Below, piece by piece: positions 43,413-55,450 of a stretch of 64,000 nucleotides of DNA. Source of the stretch: Cyclobacterium xiamenense (lineage in GTDB: Bacteria > Bacteroidota > Bacteroidia > Cytophagales > Cyclobacteriaceae). The stretch is taken from assembly GCF_009467825.1 (NCBI RefSeq), contig NZ_WIOK01000008.1, positions 124,001 through 188,000 on the forward strand, in the 5' to 3' direction. The position numbers were made by a program, and so were the translations under genes. The notes under the pieces were generated by a model. The model saw nothing but the letters and a program-made list of their open reading frames with translations. It was not told the DNA's origin and ran no database searches. Within the stretch, counting starts at the first letter, position 1. Every line of letters begins with the position of its first letter.

Positions 43413-43970
43413 ATGGCAGATCACAAATGGTACGTGCTCAGGGTAGTGGCGGGTCAGGAAAAAAAGGCAAAGACTTATCTTGACAATGAAATTGCCCGTC
43501 AGAAACTCGAGGAATTCATTCCGGAAGTTTTGATACCTTCTGAGAAAGTATACGAGATGCGTAACGGCAAAAAGCGGGTTCGGGAGCGAAATTTCTTTCC
43601 TGGCTACGTTTTGGTCAATGCGGACCTCAGTCATGGAGAAGCCAATCACGTTATTACGAGCATACCGGGAGTTATCGGTTTTTTAGGGTCAAACCAAGGG
43701 GGGGCTTCCAAAACCCCTGAGCCATTACGTCAGTCAGAAATCAACCGGATTTTAGGTCGGGTTGAGGAGATTGATGAGTTTGCGGAAAAACTGGATACAC
43801 CATTTATAGTTGGAGAGACCGTAAAGGTAATGGACGGTCCTTTCAGTGGATTCTCGGGTGTAATAGAGGAAGTATTTGAAGACAAGAAAAAGCTTAATGT
43901 TATGGTTAAGATATTCGGTCGGAATACTCCCGTAGAGTTAAACTTTATACAAGTAGAAAAACAAGATTAG
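43413..43970 (+). CDS. nusG: Transcription termination/antitermination factor NusG
   Basis: The 185-residue factor binds the RNA polymerase clamp through its N-terminal NGN domain (WYVLRVVAGQEKKAK at the start, FFPGYVLV near 68) and Rho or ribosomal S10 through the C-terminal KOW domain (VKVMDGPFSGFSGVIEEV, about 135-152). Length is normal. It is followed by rplK after 3 bases. Confidence 0.97.
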   Translation: MADHKWYVLRVVAGQEKKAKTYLDNEIARQKLEEFIPEVLIPSEKVYEMRNGKKRVRERNFFPGYVLVNADLSHGEANHVITSIPGVIGFLGSNQGGASKTPEPLRQSEINRILGRVEEIDEFAEKLDTPFIVGETVKVMDGPFSGFSGVIEEVFEDKKKLNVMVKIFGRNTPVELNFIQVEKQD

Positions 43971-43973
43971 GAA

Positions 43974-44417
43974 ATGGCTAAAGAAATCTCTGGTTATCTG
44001 AAACTACAAGTGAAGGGTGGCCAGGCAAACCCATCTCCTCCAGTTGGTCCGGCCCTTGGTTCAAAAGGGTTGAACATCATGGAGTTCTGCAAGCAGTTTA
44101 ACGCCAGAACTCAGGATAAAATGGGCCAGGTTCTTCCTGTACTTGTGACGATTTATTCGGACAAGTCCTTTGATTTTGTGGTAAAAACGCCACCCGCAGC
44201 GATCATGCTGTTGGAGGCAGCAAAGTTGAAGAGTGGTTCTGCTGAACCCAACAGGAAAAAGGTAGGCGCAGTGTCCTGGGATCAGGTGAAAGAAATTGCA
44301 GAAGTGAAAATGCCCGATTTGAATGCTTTTCAGGTAGAGTCTGCCATGCGAATGGTAGCCGGTACCGCTAGAAGTATGGGAATCACAGTTTCAGGAAAAG
44401 CTCCTTGGGAGGAATAA
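43974..44417 (+). CDS. rplK: 50S ribosomal protein L11
   Basis: The 147-residue L11 binds the GTPase centre of 23S rRNA. It has the conserved proline-rich N-terminal loop ([14 protein letters not shown], residues about 15-28), where thiostrepton contacts occur, and the C-terminal rRNA-binding domain with [10 protein letters not shown]. Fourth gene of the tRNA-Trp-secE-nusG-rplKAJL string. Confidence 0.98.
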   Translation: MAKEISGYLKLQVKGGQANPSPPVGPALGSKGLNIMEFCKQFNARTQDKMGQVLPVLVTIYSDKSFDFVVKTPPAAIMLLEAAKLKSGSAEPNRKKVGAVSWDQVKEIAEVKMPDLNAFQVESAMRMVAGTARSMGITVSGKAPWEE

Positions 44418-44427
44418 TTCGTAAAAA

Positions 44428-45126
44428 ATGGCTAAGTTAACAAAAAAGAAAAAAGAAGCTCTTTCTAAATACGACCCTAGCCAACACTATTCCCTGGCAG
44501 AGGCTTCGTCGTTAGTTAAGGAAATTACAAACACCAAGTTTGATTCCTCCATAGATCTGGATATCCGGTTGGGAGTGGACCCGCGAAAGGCTGACCAAAT
44601 GGTTAGAGGCGTGGTAGCACTGCCGCATGGAACAGGTAAGGAGTTAAAGGTATTGGTGCTTTGTAGTCCTGACAAAGAAGAAGAAGCCAAAGAGGCAGGA
44701 GCCGATTATGTTGGTTTAGACGAGTACATTGCAAAGATTGAAGGGGGATGGACCGACATTGATGTCATCATCACCACTCCAAATGTAATGGCGAAAGTAG
44801 GTAGATTGGGTAGGGTTTTGGGTCCGCGAGGACTGATGCCAAATCCAAAGTCCGGTACCGTTACCCTCGATGTGGGGAAGGCGGTTAAAGAAGTGAAGGC
44901 TGGTAAAATTGATTTCAAGGTCGATAAATTTGGTATCATTCACGCAAGCGTTGGAAAGGTTTCCTTTACTCCTGAAAAAATTCAGGAAAACGCCCGGGAG
45001 TTGATCCTGACTATATCCAAATTGAAACCATCTGCTGCAAAGGGTACTTATTTTAGGAGTATTCATTTATCCAGCACTATGTCTCCGGGTATCGTCATCG
45101 ATAAAAGTAGTATTCAAGGTATATAA
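44428..45126 (+). CDS. rplA: 50S ribosomal protein L1
   Basis: The 232-residue protein forms the L1 stalk near the ribosomal E site and is a known translational repressor of its own operon in other bacteria. Landmarks are [13 protein letters not shown] near residue 48, [19 protein letters not shown] (about 128-146) and [15 protein letters not shown] near the end. rplJ starts 2 bases after its stop. Confidence 0.98.
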   Translation: MAKLTKKKKEALSKYDPSQHYSLAEASSLVKEITNTKFDSSIDLDIRLGVDPRKADQMVRGVVALPHGTGKELKVLVLCSPDKEEEAKEAGADYVGLDEYIAKIEGGWTDIDVIITTPNVMAKVGRLGRVLGPRGLMPNPKSGTVTLDVGKAVKEVKAGKIDFKVDKFGIIHASVGKVSFTPEKIQENARELILTISKLKPSAAKGTYFRSIHLSSTMSPGIVIDKSSIQGI

Positions 45127-45128
45127 TT

Positions 45129-45668
45129 ATGACGAGAGAAGATAAAAAGACCATAATTGAAGAACTTACCGACAAACTGAAGACTACTCCGCATTTTTAC
45201 ATTGCCGATGCGTCGGGGTTCAGCGTGGCCCAAATTAATAGCTTCAGAAAGGTTTGTTTCGAAAAAGGACTGGAATATCGGGTGTATAAGAATACCCTGA
45301 TCAAAAAAGCCCTTGAAAACCTGGAAGCTGACTATGCCGAACTTGCCGAACAAACACTGAAAGGATTTTCCGGCATCTTGTTTTCACAGGAAGTGGGTAA
45401 CCTGCCGGCAAAAGTCATCCTTGATTTCCGGAAAAAACTGGGACCTAAGGAGAAACGTCCGGTGTTCAAAGGAGCCTCTGTAGACGGGGATCAATTTCTT
45501 GGAGAAGCAAATCTGGAAGTCCTGTCTAAATTGAAATCCAAAGAGGAGTTGGTTGGAGAAGTCATCAGCTTGCTGCAATCTCCGGCTACCAATGTGGTAT
45601 CTGCGCTTCAAAGCGGTAAAAATATTCTTGCCGGTCTGGTAAAAACCCTGGCCGAGAAAGAAGCTTAA
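45129..45668 (+). CDS. rplJ: 50S ribosomal protein L10
   Basis: The 179-residue protein anchors L7/L12 dimers to the ribosome through its C-terminal helix. The N-terminal rRNA-binding part shows YIADASGFSVAQIN and FRKVCFEKGLEYRVYKNTL. The gene starts just after rplA, with no room for a separate L10 leader, so any L10 autoregulation must act on an element inside rplA or elsewhere. Confidence 0.97.
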   Translation: MTREDKKTIIEELTDKLKTTPHFYIADASGFSVAQINSFRKVCFEKGLEYRVYKNTLIKKALENLEADYAELAEQTLKGFSGILFSQEVGNLPAKVILDFRKKLGPKEKRPVFKGASVDGDQFLGEANLEVLSKLKSKEELVGEVISLLQSPATNVVSALQSGKNILAGLVKTLAEKEA

Positions 45669-45716
45669 TCAAATCATTCAAATTAGTAAAAACAATCAAT
45701 TTAAATATTTAATACA

Positions 45717-46097
45717 ATGGCAGATCTTAAAGCATTCGCTGAGCAGTTAGTTAACTTGACTGTAAAAGAGGTAAATGAGTTGGCCGCAATTTTGAAAGAT
45801 GAATATGGTATCGAACCCGCTGCTGCTGCCGCTACTGTAGTAGCTGGAGGTGGAGCCGCTGGCGAAGGTGCTGCTGAAGAAGAAAAAACTTCTTTTGATG
45901 TTGTCTTAAAAGCTGCAGGTGGACAAAAATTGGCAGTCGTGAAACTTGTAAAAGAATTGACAGGTTTGGGACTAAAAGAAGCCAAAGAAGTGGTAGACAG
46001 CGCTCCTAAAGCTGTAAAAGAAGGAGTAAGCAAAGAAGAAGCCGAAGCGCTTAAAAAGCAACTTGAAGAAGCCGGAGCTGAAGTCGAGCTTAAATAA
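45717..46097 (+). CDS. rplL: 50S ribosomal protein L7/L12
   Basis: The 126-residue stalk protein has an N-terminal dimerisation region, an Ala/Gly-rich hinge (about residues 36-55) and the C-terminal factor-binding domain with [21 protein letters not shown]. It recruits translational GTPases. Codon use is strongly biased, as expected for a product made in several copies per ribosome. A terminator follows before rpoB. Confidence 0.98.
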   Translation: MADLKAFAEQLVNLTVKEVNELAAILKDEYGIEPAAAAATVVAGGGAAGEGAAEEEKTSFDVVLKAAGGQKLAVVKLVKELTGLGLKEAKEVVDSAPKAVKEGVSKEEAEALKKQLEEAGAEVELK

Positions 46098-46139
46098 CAT
46101 TGAATAGCCAACTCCGATTGGATTTGGTTTACCGGTAAC

Positions 46140-46168
46140 AGACCTGACTTATCAGTCAGGTCTTTTCC
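46140..46168 (+). terminator. Terminator/attenuator between rplL and rpoB
   Basis: AGACCTGACT (46140-46149) and AGTCAGGTCT (46154-46163) form a perfect 10-bp stem with a TATC loop, followed by TTTTCC. It lies 42 bases after rplL. The T run is short, so partial read-through into rpoBC is likely, as for the E. coli rplL-rpoB attenuator. Confidence 0.75.
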
Positions 46169-46254
46169 TGTTTGTGGACAATAAAATAATTATACTTTTT
46201 TAAGTGCAAATTGTCCTTTGTTTATAAAAACTTTCACTAAAATTATATACTGCC

Positions 46255-49200
46255 TTGGCTATCCAGAATCAAACCGAAAGGAAAAGTTTCTCATCCATAA
46301 AGGTAGTCAAAGACTATCCGGATTTCTTAGATATTCAACTGCAATCCTTCAAGGATTTCTTCCAGTTGGATACCCCTGCAGAGAAAAGAAGGCAGGATGG
46401 TCTGTTCAAGGTATTTTCTGAGAATTTCCCGATCAGTGACTCCCGGGAAAACTTCACCCTTGAATTCATCGACTATACCGTAGATCCCCCAAAATACAAT
46501 GTTTCCGAAAGCATCGACCGAGGGCTTACGTACTCCGTACCCCTGAAGGCGAAATTGCGGCTGCTTTGCTCCGACGAAGACAACGAGGATTTTGAAACCA
46601 TCGAGCAGGAGGTATTCCTAGGTAATCTTCCCTACATGACCGAAAAGGGGTCCTTCGTCATCAACGGTGCCGAAAGGGTCATTGTCTCCCAACTGCACCG
46701 GTCTCCTGGTGTCTTCTTTGCCCAGAGTAAACATACCAACGGTACCAAACTGTATTCTGCCCGGATCATTCCTTTCAAGGGATCCTGGATCGAATTTGCG
46801 ACCGATATCAATAACGTGATGTACGCCTATATTGACCGGAAAAAGAAGTTTCCGGTAACAACCCTGTTGCGGGCGATTGGCTATGGATCGGATAAGCAAA
46901 TTTTGGATTTGTTCGGACTTTCGGAGGAAGTGGAGTCCAACAAATCAACGCTGAAGAAAATTATTGGGAGAAAACTGGCAGCCCGCGTATTGCGGACCTG
47001 GGTGGAGGATTTTGTCGACGAAGATACCGGGGAAGTGGTGTCCATCGACCGAAACGAAGTGTTGCTCGAAAGGGACAGTATTCTTACAGACGAAGACATT
47101 GATCTGATCCTTGAATCCGGCACGAAAAGCGTAATCCTACACCGGGAAGACGTAAACATTGCTGACTATTCGATCATCTACAATACCCTTCAGAAAGATA
47201 ATTCCAACTCCGAAAAGGAGGCGGTAGAGGTGATTTACCGGCAGCTGAGAAATACCGAAGCACCGGATGAAGCCACCGCAAGAGAGGTCATTCACGGCCT
47301 TTTCTTCTCTGACAAGCGGTACGACCTGGGAGAAGTAGGCCGGTACCGAATCAACAAGAAGTTAGGGCTCAACATCGATGCCGAAAAGATCGTGTTGACT
47401 ACCGAGGACATTATTTCGATTGTAAAATACCTGATCGGCTTGATCAATTCGAAAGCAGTAGTAGACGATATTGATCACCTGAGCAACCGCCGGGTACGAA
47501 CGGTGGGCGAGCAGCTTTACAGTCAATTCGGGGTAGGACTCGCCCGAATGGCCCGCACCATACGCGAGCGGATGAATGTACGGGACAACGAAGATTTCAA
47601 ACCGGTTGATCTGATTAATGCCAGGACCTTGTCTTCGGTAATTAATTCCTTTTTTGGCACCAACCAGTTGAGCCAGTTTATGGACCAAACCAACCCCCTC
47701 GCCGAACTTACACACAAGCGTAGGTTGTCGGCTTTGGGTCCGGGTGGACTATCCAGGGAGCGTGCCGGATTTGAGGTTCGGGATGTTCACTACACCCATT
47801 ACGGGCGTTTGTGTACGATCGAGACTCCTGAAGGTCCAAATATTGGATTGATATCTTCTCTCTGTGTGCATGCAAAGGTGAACAGCATGGGCTTTCTCGA
47901 AACACCTTACCGAAAAGTAAGCGAGGGAAAAGTGAGTATGAATGTGGAAGACATTGTATTCCTTACGGCCGAAGAAGAAGATGATAACAACATTGCCCAG
48001 GCCAATGCACCTTTGGATGAAAAAGGGAATTTTGTTAACGATAAGGTAAAAGCCAGATTTGAGGGTGATTTCCCTGTATTGGAACCCAAAGAGATTTCCT
48101 ACATGGACGTTGCGCCCAACCAGATTGTTTCTGTGGCGGCTTCGTTGATTCCGTTTCTGGAGCATGACGATGCCAACCGGGCACTCATGGGCTCGAACAT
48201 GCAGCGCCAGGCGGTTCCTCTTTTGAAGGCGGAAGCGCCAATCGTTGGTACGGGACTCGAAGGCAAGGCCGCGATCGATTCACGTTCCCTTATTTTGGCA
48301 GAAGCGGATGGCGTAGTCGACTACGTGGACGCCGAAAAAATCGTATTAAAATACGAACTGTCCAGCGACGAACTGTTGGTCAATTTTAGTGACGAATACA
48401 AAACATACGATCTGATTAAGTTCAGAAGGACAAACCAGGACACTACCATCAACCTGACTCCCATCGTTTTGAAGGGACAGAAAGTAGTGAAAGGTCAGGT
48501 GCTGGTCGAAGGGTATTCTACCAATAAAGGAGAACTGGCCTTGGGTAAAAACCTGCTGGTGGCCTACATGCCTTGGCAGGGATACAACTTCGAGGATGCC
48601 ATTGTAATTTCCGAGCGGGTGGTACGGGAGGATATATTTACCTCCATTCACATCGAAGAGTTTCAGCTGGAGGTTCGGGATACCAAACGAGGGGAGGAAG
48701 AACTAACCTCTGAAATTCCGAATGTATCCGAAGACGCGGTCAAAAACCTCGACGAAAACGGGATTATCCGCGTTGGATCGGAGATCAAAGAAGGCGACAT
48801 CATCATCGGTAAAATTACACCAAAGGGTGAGACGGATCCGACTCCGGAAGAGAAGCTGCTACGGGCGATCTTTGGTGATAAGGCTGGTGATGTAAAAGAT
48901 GCTTCCTTGAAAGCCTCTCCCTCCTTAAACGGAGTGGTGATTGAGACCAAATTATTTTCCAGACCGAAAAAAGACAAGGATCTCCGGGCCAAGGCCAAAG
49001 CTGAGGTAGAGCGCTTGAAACAAAAGTACAGCAAGGATTTGTTGGCTGTTCGTGCCAAGATGATTGAGAAACTCGTTCAGATCCTGAAAGGGAAAGTTTC
49101 GAACGGCGTGCGCCATAAATTTGGAGATGAGATCATCAGCAAAGGCGTCAAGTTTAACTACCAAAACATCGAGAACAACCTGTTTCCAGCCAAAAACCCG

Positions 49201-50130
49201 TATAGGGACGAGAGCAACTACAATGTAGCGGAGGAGGTTAACCTGATATCCGATATTATTTTGGATGATTGGACCGACGACGAGCACGTAAACCTTTTGG
49301 TGCAGAAACTGGTGAAGAACTATACGAACACGCGTAACGAGATTTCCGGAATTTTCAAACGGGATAAATTCACGCTGGAAGTTGGGGACGAGTTGCCCGC
49401 AGGTATCGTTCAGCTGGCCAAGGTTTACGTTGCCAAGAAGCGAAAGCTAAAAGTGGGGGATAAAATGGCCGGTCGGCACGGTAACAAAGGCATCGTGGCC
49501 CGAATTGTTCGGGATGAGGACATGCCTTTCCTGGAAGACGGTTCTCCCATGGACATCGTGTTGAATCCGCTTGGCGTACCATCGCGAATGAACATTGGTC
49601 AGATTTTTGAAACCGTATTGGCTTGGGCTGGCAGGACGTTGGGTAAGACCTACGCCACGCCGATCTTTGATGGGGCGACCACGGAAGAAGTTGCGGCCGA
49701 ACTTGAGAAGGCAGGTCTTCCCTCTTTCGGGAGAACGTACCTGTACGATGGATTGACGGGTAAGAAGTTTGACCAACCGGTGACGGTAGGAATTTCCTAC
49801 ATGTTGAAGTTGGGTCACCTCGTGGACGACAAGATGCATGCACGGTCCATTGGACCGTATTCGTTGATTACCCAACAGCCCCTGGGTGGAAAGGCCCAAT
49901 TTGGCGGTCAGCGTTTTGGAGAAATGGAAGTATGGGCCTTGGAGGCTTTCGGTGCGTCACACGTATTGCGGGAGATCCTGACGGTGAAATCGGATGATGT
50001 CATCGGGCGGGCCAAAGCCTATGAATCCATTGTAAAGGGCGAAAATTTGCCAAAAGCAAATATCCCTGAGTCGTTTAACGTACTGGTACACGAACTCCGG
50101 GGACTTGCATTGGAAATTACGCTTGACTAA
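46255..50130 (+). CDS. rpoB: RNA polymerase beta subunit
   Basis: The 1,291-residue subunit forms one pincer of RNA polymerase and the rifampicin pocket. The rifampicin region at about 466-494 ([13 protein letters not shown], then [13 protein letters not shown]) has Asp477, His487 and Ser492, equal to Asp516, His526 and Ser531 of E. coli, so no resistance substitution is seen. Other landmarks are [16 protein letters not shown], the C-terminal [20 protein letters not shown] and the end LRGLALEI. The start is TTG at 46255; no ATG lies upstream in frame near the conserved N-terminus (ERKSFSSIK). Confidence 0.97.
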   Translation: MAIQNQTERKSFSSIKVVKDYPDFLDIQLQSFKDFFQLDTPAEKRRQDGLFKVFSENFPISDSRENFTLEFIDYTVDPPKYNVSESIDRGLTYSVPLKAKLRLLCSDEDNEDFETIEQEVFLGNLPYMTEKGSFVINGAERVIVSQLHRSPGVFFAQSKHTNGTKLYSARIIPFKGSWIEFATDINNVMYAYIDRKKKFPVTTLLRAIGYGSDKQILDLFGLSEEVESNKSTLKKIIGRKLAARVLRTWVEDFVDEDTGEVVSIDRNEVLLERDSILTDEDIDLILESGTKSVILHREDVNIADYSIIYNTLQKDNSNSEKEAVEVIYRQLRNTEAPDEATAREVIHGLFFSDKRYDLGEVGRYRINKKLGLNIDAEKIVLTTEDIISIVKYLIGLINSKAVVDDIDHLSNRRVRTVGEQLYSQFGVGLARMARTIRERMNVRDNEDFKPVDLINARTLSSVINSFFGTNQLSQFMDQTNPLAELTHKRRLSALGPGGLSRERAGFEVRDVHYTHYGRLCTIETPEGPNIGLISSLCVHAKVNSMGFLETPYRKVSEGKVSMNVEDIVFLTAEEEDDNNIAQANAPLDEKGNFVNDKVKARFEGDFPVLEPKEISYMDVAPNQIVSVAASLIPFLEHDDANRALMGSNMQRQAVPLLKAEAPIVGTGLEGKAAIDSRSLILAEADGVVDYVDAEKIVLKYELSSDELLVNFSDEYKTYDLIKFRRTNQDTTINLTPIVLKGQKVVKGQVLVEGYSTNKGELALGKNLLVAYMPWQGYNFEDAIVISERVVREDIFTSIHIEEFQLEVRDTKRGEEELTSEIPNVSEDAVKNLDENGIIRVGSEIKEGDIIIGKITPKGETDPTPEEKLLRAIFGDKAGDVKDASLKASPSLNGVVIETKLFSRPKKDKDLRAKAKAEVERLKQKYSKDLLAVRAKMIEKLVQILKGKVSNGVRHKFGDEIISKGVKFNYQNIENNLFPAKNPYRDESNYNVAEEVNLISDIILDDWTDDEHVNLLVQKLVKNYTNTRNEISGIFKRDKFTLEVGDELPAGIVQLAKVYVAKKRKLKVGDKMAGRHGNKGIVARIVRDEDMPFLEDGSPMDIVLNPLGVPSRMNIGQIFETVLAWAGRTLGKTYATPIFDGATTEEVAAELEKAGLPSFGRTYLYDGLTGKKFDQPVTVGISYMLKLGHLVDDKMHARSIGPYSLITQQPLGGKAQFGGQRFGEMEVWALEAFGASHVLREILTVKSDDVIGRAKAYESIVKGENLPKANIPESFNVLVHELRGLALEITLD

Positions 50131-50178
50131 CTTAGAAACCATTAGGCCTTTCGGGGTCTTCAACTACACACAAAAACT

Positions 50179-53100
50179 ATGGCGTTCAGAAAAAATAAGA
50201 AACTAAACAACGACTTTTCCAGAGTCACCATAAGTTTGGCTTCTCCGGAGTCCATTTTGGACAGTTCGCATGGGGAAGTTACGCAGCCGGAAACCATCAA
50301 CTACCGAACGTATAAGCCTGAGATGGGCGGGTTGTTTTGCGAGCGGATATTTGGTCCGGTCAAGGACTGGGAATGTCATTGTGGAAAATACAAGCGCATA
50401 CGATACAAGGGGATTATTTGTGACCGTTGTGGAGTGGAAGTGACAGAAAAGAAGGTACGAAGGGAGCGGATGGGACACATCGAACTGGTGGTTCCCGTTG
50501 CACATATCTGGTACTTCAAGTCCTTACCCAATAAGATTGGTTACCTGTTGGGATTGCCTACAAAGAAATTGGATCAAATCGTCTATTACGAGCGATACGT
50601 CGTGATACAGGCTGGAGCGAAGGCAGACGATGGCCTGCAATACCTGGATTTTTTGACCGAAGACGAGTACCTGGATATCATGGACAAGCTTCCGAAAGAA
50701 AACCAAATGCTGGATGATGACGATCCCAATAAATTCATCGCCAAAATGGGTGCGGAGGCATTGGAGATGCTCCTCGCCAGGTTGGATTTGGATGACCTGT
50801 CGTACAGCCTGCGGCATCAGGCAGCTACCGATACTTCCCAACAGCGAAAGGCAGAGGCCTTGAAGCGGTTGAAAGTAGTCGAAGCGTTTCGGGATGCCCG
50901 AACTAGAATCGAAAACCGACCCGAATGGATGGTTGTGCGGATGGTTCCGGTAATTCCACCCGAACTTCGCCCGCTGGTTCCTCTGGACGGAGGGAGATTT
51001 GCTACCTCGGATCTGAACGACCTTTACCGCCGTGTAATCATACGAAACAATCGTCTGAAGCGCTTGATCGACATAAAAGCGCCCGAAGTCATTCTTAGAA
51101 ACGAAAAAAGAATGCTTCAGGAGGCGGTGGATTCCCTGTTCGACAATTCCCGAAAGGTGAATGCCGTACGTTCGGATGGTAATCGAGCCTTGAAATCCCT
51201 TTCCGACATGTTGAAAGGAAAGCAGGGACGTTTCCGTCAAAACCTGCTGGGTAAACGAGTGGATTATTCTGGTCGTTCCGTGATCGTGGTAGGTCCGGAA
51301 CTGAAATTGCACGAATGCGGTCTCCCGAAGAACATGGCAGCCGAGCTTTTCAAGCCTTTTATTATTCGAAAACTTATCGAAAGAGGCATCGTAAAGACGG
51401 TGAAGTCCGCAAAGAAAATCGTGGACAGAAAAGATCCGGTAGTATGGGATATCCTGGAAAATGTACTGAAAGGGCACCCGGTATTACTGAACCGTGCACC
51501 GACCCTGCACCGATTGGGAATTCAGGCATTTCAACCCAAGTTGATTGAAGGCAAAGCGATTCAGTTGCACCCCTTGGTGTGTACCGCCTTTAATGCGGAT
51601 TTTGATGGGGATCAGATGGCGGTTCACGTGCCATTGGGACACGAAGCAATTCTGGAGGCATCTACTCTGATGCTCTCCTCTCATAACATCCTTAACCCGG
51701 CAAATGGAGCACCTATTACCGTTCCTTCTCAGGACATGGTATTGGGATTGTACTACGTGACCAAAGGGATGAAATCCACGGAAGAAATTCCGGTGGAAGG
51801 AGAGGGCATGACGTTCTATGGACAGGAGGAAGTCCTTATCGCACTGAATGAGGGGGCCATTTCCAAGCATGCCCATGTAAAATGTAAAGTAAAAGTAAGA
51901 AACGAAGACGGTTCACTTTCCGAGAAAATCGTCGATACGGTGGCTGGCAGGCTTATTTTTAATCAGTTTGTGCCCGAGCAGGTTGGTTTTGTCAACGAAT
52001 TGTTGACGAAAAAGAAGTTGCAGCAGATCATCGCGGAGGTCGTGAAGATTTGCGGTATCGCCCGCTCGGCTCAGTTTTTGGACGACATTAAGCACCTGGG
52101 ATTCCAGATGGCCTACCAGGGCGGATTGTCCATGGGACTGGACGATGTGATTATTCCGGAAGACAAAGAACCGCTGATCGAAAAAGCGAAAAGTGAAGTC
52201 GATCAGGTATGGAACAACTACCTGATGGGCTTAATCACCGACAACGAACGGTACAATCAGGTAATCGATATCTGGACCCGAACCAACTCTAACCTGACGA
52301 ATATTCTGATGCGTCAGATGGAAGAGGACAATCAGGGATTCAATGCCATTTATATGATGATGCACTCCGGAGCCCGGGGTTCCAGAGAGCAGATTCGTCA
52401 GTTGGGAGGCATGAGGGGCTTGATGGCCAAGCCGCAGAAAAACCTTCAGGGATCTGTTGGAGAAATCATCGAGAACCCCATTCTGTCCAACTTTAAAGAA
52501 GGATTGGATGTATTGGAATACTTTATTTCTACGCACGGAGCTAGAAAGGGTCTGGCGGATACCGCACTAAAAACAGCCGATGCCGGGTACCTTACCCGGC
52601 GATTGGTGGACGTGGCACAGGACATGATTATCTCGGAAGAGGATTGTGGAACCCTACGGGGGCTGGTTGTTCAGGCCCTGAAGGACAACGACGAAATCGT
52701 TGAGCCGCTGTCCGAGCGCGTCGTGGGTAGGATTGCGGTGCACGACGTGATCGACCCAATTTCCGACGAAGTGATCATCGAATCCGGTGAGGAGATTACG
52801 GACATTGTGGCCAAAGCCATTGATGACTCCGCAGTAGAAGAAATCGAGATCAGATCCGTACTTACCTGCGAAACCCGTAGGGGGGTATGTTCCAAATGCT
52901 ACGGACGCAACCTGGCAACCGGCAAGCAAGTACAAGTAGGCGAGTCGGTAGGCGTGATTGCTGCCCAGTCCATTGGAGAGCCCGGGACGCAGTTGACGCT
53001 ACGAACCTTCCACGTGGGAGGTACCGCTTCAAATATTTCCGTAGAAGCCAGCATCAACTCCAAGTTTGACGGTGTGGTGGAATTTGAGGAAGAATTGCGT

Positions 53101-54489
53101 TGGATTAAGACCACCAATAAGGATGGGGACGAAGTTTCCATTGTGATGGGCAGGTCCGGAGAGATCAAAGTGAACGACGTAAAGTCTGGAAAAACACTGG
53201 TCTCCAACCACGTTCCATACGGAGCGATCCTGAACGTAACGGACGGTCAAAAAATCGCTAAAGGCGAATCCCTGTGTACATGGGATCCGTACAATGCGGT
53301 AATTTTGTCGGAGTTTGACGGGAAAGTCGATTTTGAAGCCATCATTGAGGGAATCACCTACAAAGAGGTGGCAGATGATCAGACCGGATACCGGGAAAAA
53401 GTAATCATTGATACCAAGGATAAGACCAAAAACCCGGCGGTGGTAGTTGCGCATGGCGAGGAATCCAAGTCGTACAACATTCCAGTGGGAGCCCACCTTT
53501 CGGTGGAGAAGGGCGAAGACGTGAAAGCCGGTCAGATTTTGGTAAAAATCCCTCGGTCTGTGGGTAAAACCCGGGACATTACCGGTGGTTTGCCACGAGT
53601 TACGGAATTGTTTGAAGCGAGAAACCCTTCCAATCCGGCAGTGGTCTCTGAAATAGACGGTGTAGTGATTTACGGTGGTATCAAGCGGGGTAACCGGGAG
53701 ATTTTTATTGAATCCAGAGATGGGGTGAAGAAGCGCTACATGGTTTCTCTTTCCAAGCACATTTTGGTTCAGGAAAACGACTTTATCCGCGCAGGAGAAC
53801 CCCTGTCGGATGGGGCCATCACCCCCAACGATATCCTATCGATCAAAGGGCCTACAGCGGTACAGGAGTACCTGGTCAACGAGATTCAGGAGGTATACCG
53901 ATTGCAGGGCGTGAAAATCAATGATAAGCACATCGAGGTGATCGTCAGTCAGATGATGCAGAAAGTAGAAATACTGGACGCAGGTGACACGGGATTTTTG
54001 CAAAATCAGATTGTGGACAAATGGGCGTTCCGTGAGGAAAACGACATGATTCTGGATAAAAAAGTTGTCATGGATGCGGGTGACTCTGCTACCCTGAAAC
54101 CGGGAATGATCATCACGGCCAGAAGGCTGCGGGACGAGAACTCCAGTCTGAAGCGGAAGGACATGAAACTGGTTCAGGTGCGGGATGCACAGACTGCGGT
54201 ATCACAGCCTACACTACAGGGAATAACCGCTTCCTCCTTGGGAACAGAGAGCTTTATCTCTGCGGCTTCTTTTCAGGAAACCACCAAGGTATTGAGCGAA
54301 GCAGCCATTCGTGGCAAGCGAGACGAACTGTTGGGACTGAAGGAAAACGTGATCGTGGGTCATTTGATTCCCGCTGGAACGGGTCAACGTAAGTTTAATA
54401 ACTTGATCGTAGGATCGAAAGAAGAATACGAACTACTGACGGCTGAGAAAGAAAACAGCACTAAAAAAGTTCGTGAAACGATAAAATAA
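50179..54489 (+). CDS. rpoC: RNA polymerase beta' subunit
   Basis: The 1,436-residue catalytic subunit has an N-terminal zinc-binding group ([15 protein letters not shown] and CDRCGVEVT), the catalytic Mg site [12 protein letters not shown] with Asp474, Asp476 and Asp478, and a second zinc site ([15 protein letters not shown]) near residue 900. [16 protein letters not shown] in the bridge/trigger region is intact. It follows rpoB by 48 bases and ends before a strong terminator. Confidence 0.98.
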   Translation: MAFRKNKKLNNDFSRVTISLASPESILDSSHGEVTQPETINYRTYKPEMGGLFCERIFGPVKDWECHCGKYKRIRYKGIICDRCGVEVTEKKVRRERMGHIELVVPVAHIWYFKSLPNKIGYLLGLPTKKLDQIVYYERYVVIQAGAKADDGLQYLDFLTEDEYLDIMDKLPKENQMLDDDDPNKFIAKMGAEALEMLLARLDLDDLSYSLRHQAATDTSQQRKAEALKRLKVVEAFRDARTRIENRPEWMVVRMVPVIPPELRPLVPLDGGRFATSDLNDLYRRVIIRNNRLKRLIDIKAPEVILRNEKRMLQEAVDSLFDNSRKVNAVRSDGNRALKSLSDMLKGKQGRFRQNLLGKRVDYSGRSVIVVGPELKLHECGLPKNMAAELFKPFIIRKLIERGIVKTVKSAKKIVDRKDPVVWDILENVLKGHPVLLNRAPTLHRLGIQAFQPKLIEGKAIQLHPLVCTAFNADFDGDQMAVHVPLGHEAILEASTLMLSSHNILNPANGAPITVPSQDMVLGLYYVTKGMKSTEEIPVEGEGMTFYGQEEVLIALNEGAISKHAHVKCKVKVRNEDGSLSEKIVDTVAGRLIFNQFVPEQVGFVNELLTKKKLQQIIAEVVKICGIARSAQFLDDIKHLGFQMAYQGGLSMGLDDVIIPEDKEPLIEKAKSEVDQVWNNYLMGLITDNERYNQVIDIWTRTNSNLTNILMRQMEEDNQGFNAIYMMMHSGARGSREQIRQLGGMRGLMAKPQKNLQGSVGEIIENPILSNFKEGLDVLEYFISTHGARKGLADTALKTADAGYLTRRLVDVAQDMIISEEDCGTLRGLVVQALKDNDEIVEPLSERVVGRIAVHDVIDPISDEVIIESGEEITDIVAKAIDDSAVEEIEIRSVLTCETRRGVCSKCYGRNLATGKQVQVGESVGVIAAQSIGEPGTQLTLRTFHVGGTASNISVEASINSKFDGVVEFEEELRWIKTTNKDGDEVSIVMGRSGEIKVNDVKSGKTLVSNHVPYGAILNVTDGQKIAKGESLCTWDPYNAVILSEFDGKVDFEAIIEGITYKEVADDQTGYREKVIIDTKDKTKNPAVVVAHGEESKSYNIPVGAHLSVEKGEDVKAGQILVKIPRSVGKTRDITGGLPRVTELFEARNPSNPAVVSEIDGVVIYGGIKRGNREIFIESRDGVKKRYMVSLSKHILVQENDFIRAGEPLSDGAITPNDILSIKGPTAVQEYLVNEIQEVYRLQGVKINDKHIEVIVSQMMQKVEILDAGDTGFLQNQIVDKWAFREENDMILDKKVVMDAGDSATLKPGMIITARRLRDENSSLKRKDMKLVQVRDAQTAVSQPTLQGITASSLGTESFISAASFQETTKVLSEAAIRGKRDELLGLKENVIVGHLIPAGTGQRKFNNLIVGSKEEYELLTAEKENSTKKVRETIK

Positions 54490-54503
54490 GGAGATAGCTT
54501 GCA

Positions 54504-54538
54504 AAAAAGGGTCTGCACAATGCGGCAGGCCCTTTTTT
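54504..54538 (+). terminator. Terminator after rpoC
   Basis: GGGTCTGC (54509-54516) pairs with GCAGGCCC (54525-54532) with one G-U, preceded by six A and followed by six T residues. It lies about 20 bases after the rpoC stop and would end the rpoBC transcript. Confidence 0.88.
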
Positions 54539-54557
54539 ATTCAAACACTGGTAACTC

Positions 54558-54887
54558 ATGGAAGACGACACTACACCTGATAACGAGCAGCAACAGCAGA
54601 TCAACGTGGAATTGAGCGACGAGGTGGCTGAGGGGATCTATTCCAACCTGGCCATGATCGCCCATTCCAACTCTGAATTTGTTGTCGATTTTATCCGCTT
54701 AATGCCGGGTATTACCAAGGCCAAGGTAAAAGCAAGGATCATCATGACGCCCGACCATGCCAAGCGTTTGTTGCTGGCATTAAAAGACAATATTGAGAAG
54801 TATGAAAAAGCTTTTGGGAAAATTGAAGGTGGTAACGATGCCCCTAGGTTTCCTTTGAATTTTGGTGGTACCCTGGGCGAAGCCTGA
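54558..54887 (+). CDS. DUF3467 domain protein
   Basis: The 109-residue cytoplasmic protein matches the DUF3467 family: an acidic/Gln-rich head, then INVELSDEVAEGIYSNLAMI, SNSEFVVDFIRLMPG and TPDHAKRLLLALKDNI. Family function is unknown. Position directly after rpoC is common in Bacteroidota, and it lies between the rpoC terminator and the rpsL promoter, so it may depend on read-through. A weak hairpin follows its stop. Confidence 0.88.
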   Translation: MEDDTTPDNEQQQQINVELSDEVAEGIYSNLAMIAHSNSEFVVDFIRLMPGITKAKVKARIIMTPDHAKRLLLALKDNIEKYEKAFGKIEGGNDAPRFPLNFGGTLGEA

Positions 54888-54896
54888 TGGCTTTTC
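54880..54896 (+). terminator. Weak terminator after DUF3467 gene
   Basis: AAGCC and GGCTT form a 5-bp stem with a TGAT loop, then TTC. It overlaps the stop codon of the DUF3467 gene. The stem is short, so the call is tentative. Confidence 0.3.
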
Positions 54897-54966
54897 TGTA
54901 AACGTGCGAGGCGGGGAACAGGAGCCAATGTACGATTCACCGAAAGCTAAAATATAAGTCCTTAAT

Positions 54967-54997
54967 TTTGTTTGTTTTATTGATTTGTTTACCTTTG
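54967..54997 (+). promoter_or_regulatory. Promoter of the rpsL operon
   Basis: TTTG (54967-54970), 19-base spacer, TACCTTTG (54990-54997): an exact match to the Bacteroidota consensus. The rpsL start codon is 49 bases downstream. Confidence 0.85.
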
Positions 54998-55046
54998 CAA
55001 TCCGAAATTTATAAGTTTAAAAGCAGAATAATTAATTTATCTATTA

Positions 55047-55430
55047 ATGCCTACTATACAACAGTTAGTTAGAAAAGGTAGAACCACTCTAGAGAGTAAG
55101 TCCAAGTCAAGAGCCTTGGATGCCTGTCCTCAGAGGAGGGGTGTGTGCACCAGGGTGTACACCACCACGCCGAAAAAGCCTAATTCTGCCATGAGAAAGG
55201 TAGCCAGGGTTCGATTGACCAACGGGAAAGAGGTCAATGCGTACATTCCAGGAGAAGGTCACAACCTGCAGGAGCACTCCATCGTGTTAATCCGGGGTGG
55301 ACGGGTGAAGGATTTGCCAGGGGTACGGTACCACATCATTCGTGGAGCCTTGGATACTGCCGGTGTGAAAGACCGAAAGCAGGGTCGTTCCAAGTACGGA
55401 GCGAAGCGTCCAAAGGCCGCCAAAAAGTAA
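55047..55430 (+). CDS. rpsL: 30S ribosomal protein S12
   Basis: The 127-residue S12 lies at the decoding centre. The segments [13 protein letters not shown] and [13 protein letters not shown] keep the wild-type lysines at the positions of Lys43 and Lys88 of E. coli, so no streptomycin-resistance change is seen. The first gene of the rpsL-rpsG-fusA-rpsJ operon. Confidence 0.98.
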   Translation: MPTIQQLVRKGRTTLESKSKSRALDACPQRRGVCTRVYTTTPKKPNSAMRKVARVRLTNGKEVNAYIPGEGHNLQEHSIVLIRGGRVKDLPGVRYHIIRGALDTAGVKDRKQGRSKYGAKRPKAAKK

Positions 55431-55450
55431 TTATTTAATCCGAGAATAAA

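Noticed and set aside
47650-47740. Rifampicin-resistance substitutions in rpoB
   Set aside because: The positions equal to E. coli Asp516, His526 and Ser531 are all wild type.
55047-55430. Streptomycin-resistance substitutions in rpsL
   Set aside because: The lysines equal to E. coli Lys43 and Lys88 are present.
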